A stretch of 64,000 nt of DNA from Athripsodes cinereus (GCA_947579605.1 OX388306.1:6262001-6326000), one strand, 5' to 3'; positions 11,820 through 22,961 are shown, numbered from the stretch's first letter. Numbers and translations: made by a program. The notes: generated by a model from the sequence alone, not told the origin.

Positions 11820-12530
11820 GTGGATTATATACGCATGTGTGTATATAAATATACCTTGTTATACCTATAATTATATTCTTAATGAGTGAAAAATGTAACA
11901 CAGTTTTTATACTATGCAATTTTATTAATTCACAAGTTTTCATTAAAAGAGGTAGGTAACTAAGAAAATTAATAAAATCAAATTTAGAATAATCAAAATG
12001 TTACTGCTCTCTTTTGTTTTACAAGTTATTTGCAGACTTATTAGAAGTAAATCATTGAATATTGTTCCTTAATATGCTTTGTATTTAATTAAACTAAACC
12101 CGTTTGTTTTATATGTATTTTTTCTCATTTCATTATGTACCTAATACTTAACAAATATTACCAACATAATGTATTGTAGTGTAGAAAAGTTACATAATGA
12201 TAATACATGTATGTCGGAGCGAAATTACATTATGTCTAATTTTGGACAAAATGAGTTATTTATTTATTAATGTAAAGAACAGCTATATAAGTCTTTGACA
12301 TGAAAAATATATACAATAAAACAACAATATACTTACAGAGAAAAACATATTACAAAAGTACCTACCCAAACATAATTTAGTAAGTGCATAATAATATAAA
12401 ACAAATAATAATAATATGATGGTTGAAGTATACCTACAAAATAAAAAAAAATAAAGTTATAGGTAGGCGACAACAATATTAATAACCAAAAATGTAACAA
12501 AACATAATTGTAGTAGTGTAAAATGTAACA
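11820..12530. other. AT-rich gene-free stretch
   Basis: No supported gene or bounded element. Confidence 0.5.
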
Positions 12531-12549
12531 AAACATAACATAATGTAGT

Positions 12550-12775
12550 GATGTATGTGCTCTTCCGGGTTTACCGCGTCTTGTCGATCTTCTTCCTCCT
12601 TCTTTACGTTTCGACTCTACTGACTGAGTCATTTTAAAAAGTATAAGTACTTTTGAAAATGACTCAGTCAGTAGAGTCGAAACGTAAAGAAGGAGGAAGA
12701 AGATCGACAAGACGCGGTAAACCCGGAAGAGCACATACATCTATAAATGAAGACCGCGAAAGCCTGCAACAACTT
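12550..12775. mobile_element. Near-perfect hairpin insertion within a 15-bp direct repeat
   Basis: Arms 12550-12643 and 12648-12741 are reverse complements over 94 bp with one mismatch, separated by 4 nt (TAAG). A further 34 bp follows. The whole 226-bp block is bounded by the 15-bp direct repeat ATAACATAATGTAGT at 12535-12549 and 12776-12790. A duplication this long fits target-primed reverse transcription, and the near-zero loop fits a cDNA that folded back on itself. A transcript would form almost perfect dsRNA. The long open frame on the minus strand here is a by-product of the palindrome. Confidence 0.85.
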
Positions 12776-12954
12776 ATAACATAATGTAGTCTTGCAATCT
12801 ACCTGAAAATGTGTTATATTTTGCGATATCCGTCTGAAAAAATGTTGATTTCTTTGTTATCAAAACAAAACAATGTCATTTTCGCTTCAAATTGTTTAAG
12901 TTTAAAAAAATCAGAGTAATAATTAGATACGTATTGAAAAAACTTCTACACATT

Positions 12955-13012
12955 TGGACAACTCAGGAGTTAAAGACTCCTATTTATCCGCGTTTGCAGG
13001 TCCTCCTTTCTC
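12955..13012 (+). repeat. Dispersed repeat copy (partner at 47888-47947)
   Basis: Shares ACTCCTATTTATCCG and the flanking TTTGCAG...CTTTC with 47888-47947. A third weak match, ACATTCGGATATCTCAGGAG, lies near 13180. Function and class are unknown. Confidence 0.55.
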
Positions 13013-13496
13013 ATACAGAGTGAAAATGTGTTAGTAATTATTATTTTCATTAAAAACAATGTATAAATCCGCTATAAATTTGTTTATTTTGACTTCCATG
13101 TAATCATCTTCAGTGTCAAACAAACACTTTAATCATTATTAAAATAAGTTTTTGCAACGTTGAAGAGAACCCCAACTCACATTCGGATATCTCAGGAGCC
13201 GTAAATCCGGAAATTTAAACCAAAATTGTCTTCACGGTCTGAAAAACCGATTTGTCAAAATGCATGATGAAAATGTAATTTTGTCGAATTAACTTTGAAA
13301 GGCCGTACTGAAAAATGACGTCTTGTGACATATTGTTGTGTCGCTCCGTCGCGACATACATATTATATAACCGAGGCACATTAAATAAAATAAGAAAGAT
13401 CTTTATTAAAATTGGGTCAAGGCAGCAATGGCAAGTCAAGAAGTATTTAGTGTGCTTTACAAATATAAAACTTTCTTTTATTAAAAGATACTAGTT

Positions 13497-13692
13497 ATGG
13501 CGGCCAGAATAGCGCAGAGAAATTGCCTTTTTCAAATTGTTCTGGGTCTGGATGTTACATGTACCAGGTACCTATAATGTGTTTGGTGCATTTATATGTG
13601 TATCTTCGTGTTAGTAGGTACCCATAATACAGGATTCATATATAATTTTGGGACTAGCTCGATCTGTGTGAATTTTCCATATTTATTTATAG
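13497..13692 (+). mobile_element. SINE3 copy, head decayed
   Basis: Shares the order TTTTTCAAATTGTTCTGGGT, TACCCATAATAC and GGGACTAGCTCGAT with the reverse-oriented copy at 45304-45536. The tRNA-like B box present in that copy is lost here. Confidence 0.75.
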
Positions 13693-13694
13693 AT

Positions 13695-13890
13695 ATCTTC
13701 TTCTTTACGTATCTTGTCGAGTCCTCCCGACATTGACGACCACCTGGGAGAAACAGCTCCCCCCTCCACACGTCTCATCCCGGTCTATTATCGAATGTTA
13801 TGAAGCCAGGAAAGCCGCTTTCTTCCAACCCCTCGACGGCCCTCGATCTTCCCTTCTATGATCAGTTTTAGGTTGGCATATTTTTCTCCT
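13695..13890 (-). pseudogene. LINE B 3' fragment
   Basis: On the minus strand, broken frames give KYANLKLII, GKIEGRRGVGRKR and SWLHNIR, then a WTGM-like segment, matching the LINE B copy at 61643-61936 (KYSLLQLI, GKIEGQ, GRRQTSWLRNIRD). The frame is damaged. Confidence 0.7.
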
Positions 13891-13904
13891 CTCATTATAA
13901 ATAA

Positions 13905-14095
13905 ATAATAATAAATTAATAAAACTTTATTGACCATAATTTTACACAAATACATAAACAATAAAATACAACATCACAAAACGTGACAAATAACAAAATT
14001 TGGCCAAAAGGCGGACTTGTTGCTAGGCAACGTCTTCCAGTCAACCCTAAAACATTAACATAAAAAGTAGGTCTATGCCTACCCAAATAATAATA
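13905..14095 (-). mobile_element. LINE F 3' end, reverse orientation
   Basis: Reverse-strand reading gives GACTGGAAGACGTTGCC, AACAAGTCCGCC and GGTCAATAAAGTTTTATT, the typical layout of a Jockey/CR1-like 3' UTR with a poly(A)-like signal. Confidence 0.65.
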
Positions 14096-14570
14096 ATAAA
14101 AGAACAACATCAAAAAAAAAATAAAAAAAATACAGGAACCCAAAGAGAAGAAGTTTCAAATCTACAAATAGATAATTCATACATACATAAATAATACATA
14201 CATACGATAAATAATAATAATACATACATAAGATAAAATAAAATACTATAATAAAAACAAATTAAACATGTGGTATATGTGCAAAACAATTATTGAAACT
14301 TGCATTATGTGACCGAAATGTGAAGTTTTTTTATTTATAGCTACCTACCTACAATGAATTTATATCGAATGACAGCTAGATAACCTTTTCTCCAAGACAT
14401 GATCTTAAATATAGGTATGTTATTTATTTTATGGGTAAGTGTTATACGTGGAACAATTCATTTATAAGAATTTTAAAAATGTATCAATACAACAAGACTG
14501 TTTATTTTTCACAATAATCTTGCGCTTTAGTCAAGATGACAATTTAAAAAAAATCAATATTAAAATTTAC

Positions 14571-14840
14571 TAATTGTGTCGGTGCACACGTAGTAGAATT
14601 CCATAATTAGGTAATTTAAAACAAGTGTTTCTCTCTACTATAAATTATTGATTCCGAGAGAGACGTCTTTCCACTTATCAGGTCATTATAAGGATTGATA
14701 CTGACCTGATAAGTCGAAAGATGTCTCTCTCGGAATCAATAACTTATAGTTGAAAGAAACACTTGTTTCAAATAACCTAATTAAAATTTATACCTACACT
14801 TGACACATGTAGAAATAAAATTTTGAAACGGACACAATTA
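14571..14840. mobile_element. Palindromic MITE (270 bp), TAATTGTGTC ends
   Basis: Perfect 10-bp ends TAATTGTGTC/GACACAATTA enclose long imperfect inverted arms, 14604-14685 and 14702-14783 (including GTGTTTCT...ATTATTGATTCCGAGAGAGA). A TA target duplication is possible, which would suggest Tc1/mariner ancestry but is ambiguous because TA lies inside the ends. A diverged second copy lies at 48252-48446 in the opposite orientation. Confidence 0.82.
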
Positions 14841-15144
14841 TTTTATTTTCGTAGACTTTTCATAGTAGGTACCTCATTGGCTTTCTTCAATTGCCTTTCT
14901 TACTTCTTTCTTTCATTTCATTACAACCACCAATAATTTATTCTACGACCTGAAAAAGACAACTCGGATATAAAATAATCATGAAATGTTACACTAATTA
15001 ACTTTATTGAGGTAGGTAAGCCAATTTTATGAGAGATTTAAACCAATTTGGATTTAATTAAATTCTTTTACAATATTTGCCGTAATGTAGTAACATTCTT
15101 TCACACAAATTGGAGAACTTTGTGCTATAAAGGTAAACCTATGC

Positions 15145-15235
15145 AAGGGGACTCCAAACTATGGCCCGCTGACCAAATCCGGCCCGTGACAGCTAATGTG
15201 TGGTGTCATCATCCGGCCCGCGACAGCTAATGGCT
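15145..15235 (+). mobile_element. Decayed hAT-like end with internal duplication
   Basis: GGGGACTCCAAACTATGGCC resembles terminal parts of hAT MITEs. CGGCCCGTGACAGCTAATG near 15181 is repeated as CGGCCCGCGACAGCTAATG near 15213. No second terminus or TSD was located. Confidence 0.4.
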
Positions 15236-15317
15236 TATTGCTGCTGTGATAAATTGAATGAAAAAACACAAATTGATATAGAAATAGCGATGCGCTAATT
15301 CTCAGTTTTTTTTTATG

Positions 15318-15496
15318 TTCTAGGAGGTAGAGTCTCGGCCTTCAGAACAAGGGGTCCGTGGTTCGATCCCAGGTGCCGGCAAACTCCCCTTTCACGGCAC
15401 AAGCTTTTAGCTTAGTGTAAAAGATGTATAAGGTTGTATTTGGCTTTATAACAAAATCCAGAAAACTACATCTTTTTTTTTTAAAAAAAAAAGATG
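15318..15496 (+). mobile_element. SINE2 copy (tRNA-derived)
   Basis: The head GGAGGTAGAGTCTCGGCC is followed by GTGGTTCGATCCCAGGTGCC, which contains a pol III B box (GGTTCGATCCC). The body has CCTTTCACGGCACAAGC and the end is T/A-rich. Three other copies lie in reverse orientation at 34262, 38924 and 42495. Confidence 0.85.
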
Positions 15497-15553
15497 TGTC
15501 TTTGTGTTCTTCGTTTACAGCATCTGAAATTCAATATCTTCCTTCAAGATTTT

Positions 15554-15770
15554 TATTTTCGAGTGTCCTGTAAAAAGCAGGTTTCCGTAAAACCTAACGC
15601 ATAAGATAGTTAACACCTGCAATTCTTCAACAATGAGCTCCATCCATCCATCCTTAATGTCTTATTTTTTATTGGTAGGTACAGATAGCGTAACATGCAT
15701 CACTTGCAGTTCTACTGGTACTCCACTTGTGGGATATGCCGTGATGGTATAGTAGTAATAGGAGTAGTAG
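15554..15770 (+). mobile_element. SINE1 copy
   Basis: Contains CGAGTGTCCTGTAAAAAGCA, AATGTCTTATTTTTTATTGG and the tail ACTCCACTTGTGGGATATGC followed by CGTGATGGTATAG. The 5' head is missing or decayed. Confidence 0.85.
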
Positions 15771-17890
15771 ACATTTATTTTTAAAATTATCTTAATTGTA
15801 ATATAATTTGGAGAAAGTGAGGACCGTGGACGTATTCTGTATGTCCATTTTAGGAGCCACATTAGACAGGAATGATATATTTAAAATACTTAAAAAGGAC
15901 CAATGAAATCAAAGATGGGCTGATGAAGGACAATAATTATGTTAATTCTTTATGACAATATATTGCGTAAAATTTTATTTGTATATAAAAAAAAAATCTT
16001 CAAAAGTGTTTTCCGCAGCTAAGACTCACAGCTGTAAAGAAGGACTGGAATGATAAGGGGATTAAGCACACCTATAATATCCTTAATATAATAAAAGTCA
16101 ACTTATATATTTCTACCAACTAATCTAGCGCCCTTGTCTAAATAAACACAACAAACATTAACACATATCCCATCAGCACGTACATATATTTCACGATTTG
16201 AAACTTTTAAATTAGAATTTCACTCTATGAATAATGTTACGAGTATAATATCTATAGGTTTATATTTAGTATGAAACGGTGGTAACATTATGTTCTTAGC
16301 AACAGCACTACTCTCTACTAATACTAATCGCTTTCTCGGTAAAATTACTCAACATACATTTACTGTTGCTATATTATGATTATGTAACGGATAAAACCCC
16401 TGTTAAAATAATTGAGTTCGTTCACATATAATATTATGTATGTTCATTTAATTCACACAGTTTAATTGCTGCATGGTCAATGGATTGCACACATAAACAA
16501 TTGTATGAAAAAAACGAATGTTTAATCTCAGTCAAAGCTCTTGTAATGATTCAATCGCAGTAACAAAGAGTCTATATATGAAAATATGTAACAATTTCGA
16601 GAGGATATTAATTTTTATAGGTTGTTTATTCTAACATCATTGTTCTATTTACCCATTGTATTTTATCCTCCTAAAAGCGACATCAAATATGTTTATCTTG
16701 TATTTTTTAAAGAATTCATGAGTTACTGTCCTTGAAGGCAAGTCCTTCAGGCCGTTGGATTCCTTTGACTTCTGGGATAGCCGGGTGTGAGGTGGGAGTT
16801 TGCAATATAAGCTATTTTTTTTGTCTGTAATGAACCCTTAAGTACAGTTCTACAATTTCATATCAATTCAATGTAGGTATAGTTTAAAATTTTGACATCT
16901 CAAGCTTTCAATTGTCGAGCTTAGAAGGTTGGATTTAAATTTGAAGAAGATCCATTGTTCGTAATACTTTCGAAAGTAGTAAAGTCTTGAGAAGTGTTAG
17001 CAAAAATAAAATCCTAAAATATATTAGCCAGAAACAAGCAAACCAAATTGGTCACAAAATCAGGCACATATAGGTACTTGTTAATTATGAACTATCGTTG
17101 AGGACATGACTGAAGGCAGAAATTTGTGGATCAAATAATGTAGGACATATACGCTATAGAACTGTTAACGACAGACAACAGTCACCGAAGATCGGAAAAG
17201 ACAAACTAAACATATAGCAGACCAATCCAGTGAATTGTGACTGTGGGTTTAAAAAGCTAGTATTAGTAAATACTGTACATAGTATGTGTATATTCCCATA
17301 CAGAGTGTTAACGTAAAGATGTCTCGGGTTGATGGGTTAACTTTGAGAATTTGCCTTTAAACTTCATGCAAACTTCACCAAGTAGTGTGTTCTACCAACT
17401 TCATACAACATGTGACGTGTGTAGTCTATACACTTAACGTATGTCACGGAGTTACCAAAACCGCTTAACTTTTTCGACGCGCCAAAATAAGAACACTAGG
17501 AATTACACTGTTGCGAGGGTTTTGAAGACTGTTCTCCAAATTCAAATTTCTCAATGAATACATGATGCACTTAAACGAAATTTCGGAAATATATTTTAGA
17601 AATATTAAAGTTTTGATTAGTTGAGAAAAATCATCAATATTATGTTCGCATTTAAAAAAATTCAACGAATAAAAAAATCACGCTTTTCAACGTATTCTAA
17701 CCGCCATGATACACTAATACTACTATGCACAGAGAGAATACATACACTTACCCCGATGTTGTGTCGCTAACGGAAAGATGAATCCTTTTCTGCACCAAAT
17801 CCGGATGAGCTATATGGTAAAATTTTGCACAATTTTTAACACTAACTTATAAAATAGCTCCACAGTTTTAACACAAAAATTTGGATGACG
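15771..17890. other. Gene-free stretch with a possible LINE C scrap
   Basis: No gene recognised. Around 17200-17240 the words GCAGACCAATCCAGTGAATTG echo the LINE C terminus (GCAGACCAATCCAATGGATT). The 3' boundary of the piggyBac element should lie in this stretch, but I could not identify its TTAA-flanked end. Confidence 0.45.
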
Positions 17891-17895
17891 GATAG

Positions 17896-18019
<124 letters not shown>

Positions 18020-18508
18020 TAGGGTGGAACGAAATTTTTTTTTCTCGAATTTTGATTTGGAATAGTTGTATTTAGTTGCCTTTTGCCATCAATTGCCTGC
18101 ATTAAAAATATAAAAATTATCAGACAACGGTAAGAGCCCCCGACAAGACATCGAATATTTACAAAAAGGACAATTTAGGGGCTATTTGCGCGGCCTACAA
18201 AACAATACAGAACTTATTAAAATAGGTTTATTTTATTCAAAAACATATTCAAATATAGTTAACTAGCAGTTGCAATCAAATATTTCATCATTTTAATATA
18301 CTTTGGTACTGGGACAGTTGAGCAAAGTGCGGGACAAAGCGGGGGCAGCACGCTTCGATCTACGAATTTGCAGTGTTTCGTTTCAACTAGTGTCGATAAT
18401 ATTGTCTCAAGGTGGAAGGTAGCCCGTCAATTATTTTCACCAGTAGGTACTAGTTGATGTACCTACGTTTTTTAAGTGTATAAATACGACTTCTACAAGA
18501 CAAAAGTT

Positions 18509-20408
18509 AAAATGTCCGATATTTGGTGAAAGTGCAGAGTTCAAGGAGAATATACTACTTACGTATGAGAATGTTATGAAATTCTTTGAATGGGTTCGAC
18601 AAGACTTAAAAATAAAGAACAACACCACAAAATAACCTACATTTTTGGAAAAGTGCCGAAACAGTTGAAACAAAAATTGAAGAATTAGGTATGAATAAAA
18701 TTTTCTATTTCAATAATTACACACAAACGAGTTTTACAGTTACATAAAAAATATCACTCAAAATGTTTTGATTTGATCTGTTTGATTTTGTTTGAAATTT
18801 GAAAAAGTCTTTGAAGAAACTAAAGGAAAGAAAGGTAGAAGAATTCAGAGTACAAAGTGCAAAGCTTTTTGACATAGCTGCATGTAAATGTAAAGAATTT
18901 GTAAACTGTACTTGTTTGAGAGAAAATAAAGTGCCAAAAGAGGAACAAATATTTTTAGAAGACCAACGCACTAACAGACAAATGGTTTTTGGAAGAACGG
19001 ATCATATCTAGAGTAAAAAATTGCAGAAAAGAAGATTACGTGCTCTTAAACAAGAAATCAGGCATAATTCAAATACAAGAATTAAAGAAATTTCCTTTTC
19101 TTTATATAGGCTAAATAGATCTGAAGTTAGTTCTAATGTTGACCTTCCTTCTTGTTCGTCGGCCGCAGATGGTCTTGACACCGCGAACAAAGTGGATCAA
19201 AAGCCTATAAAGCTCACGGATGCCAGTCTTCATAGTTTGACGATTGTATGCGATAGATACGGAGTATCAGACCGAGCTGCGGCGGTTATCGTATCATAAA
19301 TGTTCTATATTCTGCTTCTGATGCTGACTCTGAGGCGCAGTCGACTAACGTCGTGGGCAGGATGAAACTCAGAAGAATAAGACAGATAGTTTGCGAGCAA
19401 ATTTTAACAGAAGAAAGAGTAACAGAAATTCCTGACTTATATTTTGATGGAAGGAAAACCAGACGGCTAAAATTGTTTTAAAAAGATCGAAGAGATTTAA
19501 AGTGATTGTACAAGAGGAACATGTTTCGATTATTAAAGAACCAGGTTCTGTTTATGTTGGGTATGTGTTTCCAACATCGGGCAGTGCGAGAAATATTGAA
19601 AGAGCTATCCACGGCTTTTTGACGACTGAAAATATATCACCTGAGAGTATAATGACTGTTGGATGTAATGGAACAACCACAAATACAGGGAATGTGGGAG
19701 GCGTGATTGGTTTTTTGGAAAATAGACTATCTCAACCATTGCATTGGATAATTTGTCTCTTATACGCCAATGAGTTGCTATTGACGCTTTGTTTTCCTAT
19801 TTGGATAGCCCTATAGCGGGATCTAAATCATTTGCAGGTCAAATTGGTATAGCATTAAAGATAGTTCAAAACATTTATGGAAGCTCATTAACAGCACTAG
19901 TTATTTGTCGAACGAATTGTTAGCGATTGTGGACCCTGTTTTATTTCAGAACAGTTACTTTGCTCATCCAGAAAACTTGTTGTTGAGTACGATAACAGAT
20001 ACGCGTAAGCACATTAGAGAACTAGCTGCCAGACGCATTTTAAAAGCTCGTCAAGTGAATAAAAGTTCTGTTTCGCGCATGTTTGAGGTGCCAAAAGTGG
20101 ACTTAAATGCAAGTTCTTACATAGACTTGATAGACTGGCAACAAAATAAATACGAAACCTCAATACTGATGAATATTTCCGATAAGCAGTTACAACATCT
20201 TATTGAAAATGGAGGAGAATCGTTTTTGGAGTTAATGAGACTGCCTTACCACACCCAAGCTGTGGAAAGATCAGTAAAAGATGTGATAGAAGCAGCTCTA
20301 CGTGTATGCGATAAGACAAGAAGATAGGGTTTTGTAAAATCTAATTCAGCGTCTCGAAAGCTCATGCCAAAGTTTGAGACGAAAAAGGATTTTTGTTATG
20401 AAAAATGA
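18509..20408 (+). pseudogene. Degenerate transposase-like gene of an arthropod repeat family
   Basis: Fragments in different frames line up as one protein: CPIFGESAEF...LLTYENVMKFF near 18511; SAKLFDIAACKCKEFVNCTC with a Cys cluster and FLEDQRTNRQM (18799-19011); LTIVCDRYGVSDRAAAVIVS (to about 19299); VGYVFPTSGSARNI...MTVGCNGTTTNTGNVGGVIG and HWIICLLYANELLL (19502-19816); DPVLFQNSYFAHPENLLL, RKHIRELAARRILKAR, SSYIDLIDWQ and LPYHTQAVERSVKDV (19905-20327). After an in-frame TAG comes GFVKSNSASRKLMPKF and a final stop at 20408. I recognise this motif set from uncharacterised multi-copy arthropod proteins, but know no assigned function. A transposase role is inferred from its position between TIRs. 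Several frameshifts and stops make it dead. Confidence 0.8.
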
Positions 20409-20540
20409 CGTTATTCATACCGACACAACTTTCTGAAACTGTGTATATTTTTAAAATAAATGATTCTTTTAACTAAAATATACTTTTATCTTATCATATA
20501 AATGCATAACATATTATATTTAGTTAATATTTTGTTTGTT

Positions 20541-21171
20541 AAAGGGATGGTAGGTACGAAAGGGACATTGAAAAAAGAAAGGTGGCTGGTGCGAGAGTGA
20601 ACGGTGCACTCCGAGCTATTGTTAGCAATAGCAATGTCTCGAACATGGCTAAAATGCTGGTGCACAACGCCATCCTCGTACCGACACTGATGTATGCAAG
20701 CGAGACTTGGACATGGCTGAAGAAGGACGAGAGTGGAATAAATGCAGTGGAGATGCGATCACTGAGAAGAATGGTAGGTAAAACATTGCGTGATAGAGTA
20801 AGAAATGAGGATATTAGAAGAATGAGTGGATGCAAGAGGAGTGTTGTTGATAGAATGCGTGTAAATAAATTGAGATGGTTTGGTCATGTGGAACGAATGG
20901 ATGGTGTAAGATTGACGAAGAGGGTGTATTTATCTGAAAGAGAGGGTGTGAGGAAGCGCGGGCGTCCGAGAACCACGTGGCTTAACCACGTGGATCAAAT
21001 TCTCAAGGACGGTCGCGTGTTAAGTAAGAGGAATCGGCGTGCATGTATGAGAAACTGGATGAATGTAGAGGAAGCGAAAGAAGTATGTAAGGATAGAGCG
21101 ACATGGCGTTCCGTTCTCTCTGCCTACCCCACCTGGGACACGGCGTGAGGGTATAGTATAGTATAGTATAG
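20541..21171 (+). pseudogene. LINE A copy, best preserved, inside the DNA transposon
   Basis: An open frame runs from about 20543 to a TGA at 21146-21148 (about 200 codons). It reads DGRYERDIEKRKVAGARVNG, then VLVPTLMYASETW-type sequence, then EMRSLRRMVGKTLRDRV, VNKLRWFGHVERMDG, GVRKRGRPRTTWLNHVDQIL, NRRACMRNW and WRSVLSAYP. This is the post-RT C-terminal region of an RTE-like LINE polypeptide. The catalytic core is missing through 5' truncation. The 3' end runs through CGGCGTGAGGG into a (TATAG)n tail. TATTTTGTT occurs on both sides and may be the target duplication. The insert sits between the host transposase stop (20408) and the right TIR. Confidence 0.88.
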
Positions 21172-21353
21172 TATTTTGTTAATAGGTTGTACTTAACAAA
21201 GCGTCTGTAAAAACTTAAAAATTGAAATTTCAAGTCTATGGCGGGACCTCTTGCTGTTGAGCTAGAACTTCCAAATTAGTGGGTGTTATTTACAATTATA
21301 TAAGGCAACTTTTGCCTGGTATTCCAATTCGATATTCGAAAAAAAATTTTTTT

Positions 21354-22961
21354 TCATACAAAAGTGTTCCACCCTAGTGCACATACGCGACATTCCCTAT
21401 ATATTTTTTTTCCTGTGCTTTGAATTGATTTAGGCATATGCATCACTTGATTAGAGCAACATAAACGTAACGGATTTTCTACGGATATTGTTTGGTGTGT
21501 AATCTGAGGCTTGTAATATTTTGCAAAAAGTTGTTTTAATAAATTCTTTTGAAAATCAGCAAGTGGTACAGATTTGCCCATAATTTTTTTATAAAGTACG
21601 TGAGCACATAATAAAAACATGTCGATAATGTGAAAACCAACTTTTTTGTACCACTTGACTGTTTTCCTTATACAACCTAACGTACTGAGCATCATGTCTG
21701 ATTTGTCCACTGAACCCATATTTACGTTGTAGTCTAGAATGCATTTGGGTTTTTGAACAACCTCTCCCGTCACCCTATTTATTTTTTTTGATGGACCAAA
21801 TGTACCATCGTGTAAAGTGGATAAAACATGGATATCTCTTTTGTCATGCCACTTCAAAGCCAAGAGTGGACCGCAGTTTTTCGTTTCCACCTCACCTTTT
21901 CTCAATTTTTTAAAAACCGGCATTCCCCTACGATTTTTTCTAACAGTCCCACAAGCATTTGTCTTATTTTGGTGAAGGAAATGGAATAACTGTGGACTAG
22001 TGTACCAATTGTCCACCCATACGGTATGGCCTTGGTGAAGATAATCTTTTAGCAGTGTTGTCACTACTGCACCAGAAGCCCCTAAGCATTGATCGTCTGT
22101 GATTTCCGTACCGTCACCCACGTAAATTATGAAGTCTAGAATGAAGCCTGACTCCACATCACACAATAAAAAAAGTTTTATTCCAAACCGGTGACGTTTG
22201 GACGGAATATATTGCTTAAAAAGGAGACGCCCTTTAAATGCAAGTAAACTTTCGTCAATACATAAATTTTGAGATGGCCTCATCGTTTCTCTGAATATTT
22301 TTCTTGCGTGATCTACAAATAGTCTAATTTTATACAACCTGTCTCCTGTATTCTGTCTGTAAGGGTCTGAATAATGTAACTGGCTCAGAAGAATTTCATA
22401 TCTATCTCTAGTCATTACTTGCCCAAAAAATGCAGTATGAAACATTGGTTCCGTAGACCAATGTTCTTCAATAGAAATTCGATGATTTCTTGTCATTAAC
22501 ATTGTTAACCCAAAAAATAAGTACATTTCGTCAACCGCGGTGTCTGTCCATTTTTGAAAGCGAGATTTATCTGAAAATTGTTTTAGTTCGGAATTATATT
22601 TATAGAATTTATTCGTTTCATCTACAATTTTAGACATTATTTCATAATTGAGAAAATGCTCAAAAAAATCGAGTTCTGTAGAATTTTCTGTCAACCCCGT
22701 TTCCACATTAATTCCTGAAGTAAAATCATCAAAATTATGAACGATTGGAACAAACGAGTCACCAGTTACCCAAGAAGAAAAAAGATTACGTTCTTCCAAA
22801 TTTACATTTGGCGCGGTAGGACAACTAAAGCTTTGTTCATCGTCTTCAATCTCTGGATCAAATGCTATATCGGAAATTTCGTCATCGCTAAAATCAAAGT
22901 CAGAATCGATTTCTTGGACGACATTCTCAATTTCAGCATCGGTCAAAAGTCGCTGGGCCAT
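21354..22961 (-). CDS. piggyBac-family transposase (C-terminus cut by insertion)
   Basis: DDE transposase for cut-and-paste movement at TTAA sites, acting in the nucleus. I start at the ATG of MAQRLLTDAE (22961) rather than the upstream ATG at 23018, because the acidic N-terminus (DSDFDFSDDE) typical of the family begins there. From this start, CIDESLLAFKGR gives Asp236, VWVDNWYTSP gives Asp317 and GSVDKSDMM gives Asp419/Asp422. The spacings (81 and 102) match those of the looper moth piggyBac transposase. The native frame ends at CRVCA near 21377; seven foreign residues from the inserted TIR then run to a stop at 21354-21356. No other stop or frameshift exists in 528 codons, so the gene was intact until the insertion. 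Loss of most of the Cys-rich domain probably impairs DNA end binding. Confidence 0.93.
   Translation of the reverse strand: MAQRLLTDAEIENVVQEIDSDFDFSDDEISDIAFDPEIEDDEQSFSCPTAPNVNLEERNLFSSWVTGDSFVPIVHNFDDFTSGINVETGLTENSTELDFFEHFLNYEIMSKIVDETNKFYKYNSELKQFSDKSRFQKWTDTAVDEMYLFFGLTMLMTRNHRISIEEHWSTEPMFHTAFFGQVMTRDRYEILLSQLHYSDPYRQNTGDRLYKIRLFVDHARKIFRETMRPSQNLCIDESLLAFKGRLLFKQYIPSKRHRFGIKLFLLCDVESGFILDFIIYVGDGTEITDDQCLGASGAVVTTLLKDYLHQGHTVWVDNWYTSPQLFHFLHQNKTNACGTVRKNRRGMPVFKKLRKGEVETKNCGPLLALKWHDKRDIHVLSTLHDGTFGPSKKINRVTGEVVQKPKCILDYNVNMGSVDKSDMMLSTLGCIRKTVKWYKKVGFHIIDMFLLCAHVLYKKIMGKSVPLADFQKNLLKQLFAKYYKPQITHQTISVENPLRLCCSNQVMHMPKSIQSTGKKIYRECRVCALGWNTFV
21377..21384. repeat. 8-bp target-site duplication, right copy
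   Basis: GTGCACAT, matching 18012-18019. Confidence 0.92.

Larger units (their letters stand above)
18020..21376 (+). mobile_element. 3.36-kb DNA transposon with 8-bp TSD, unplaced transposase family
   Basis: Ends are TAGGGTGGAAC at 18020 and its exact complement at 21366-21376. Weaker subterminal similarity follows (T-run, CGAAT, TTGGAATA, GTTGCC). Perfect GTGCACAT duplications flank it, and removing the element restores the piggyBac frame. An 8-bp TSD is shared by hAT and several other superfamilies. It carries a degenerate transposase-like gene (18509-20408) and a LINE A insertion (20541-21171). hAT-like is the working label; the protein shows no hAT dimerisation (hATC) motif that I recognise. 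Confidence 0.9.

Noticed and set aside
12333..12740. 135-codon minus-strand open frame with a hydrophobic start
   Set aside because: It runs through a near-perfect palindrome and flanking AT-rich DNA; no motif or conservation visible.
15345..15385. tRNA gene (B box GGTTCGATCCC)
   Set aside because: No matching acceptor stem or anticodon arm; three more copies with the same body show it is a SINE.
17328..17340. GGGTTAAC near 17333 as the piggyBac end
   Set aside because: Orientation is wrong for the left end of this element and no matching inverted partner was found upstream of 22961.
18437..18971. Minus-strand open frames inside the TAGGGTGGAAC element
   Set aside because: They are antisense to fragments of the plus-strand transposase-like protein.
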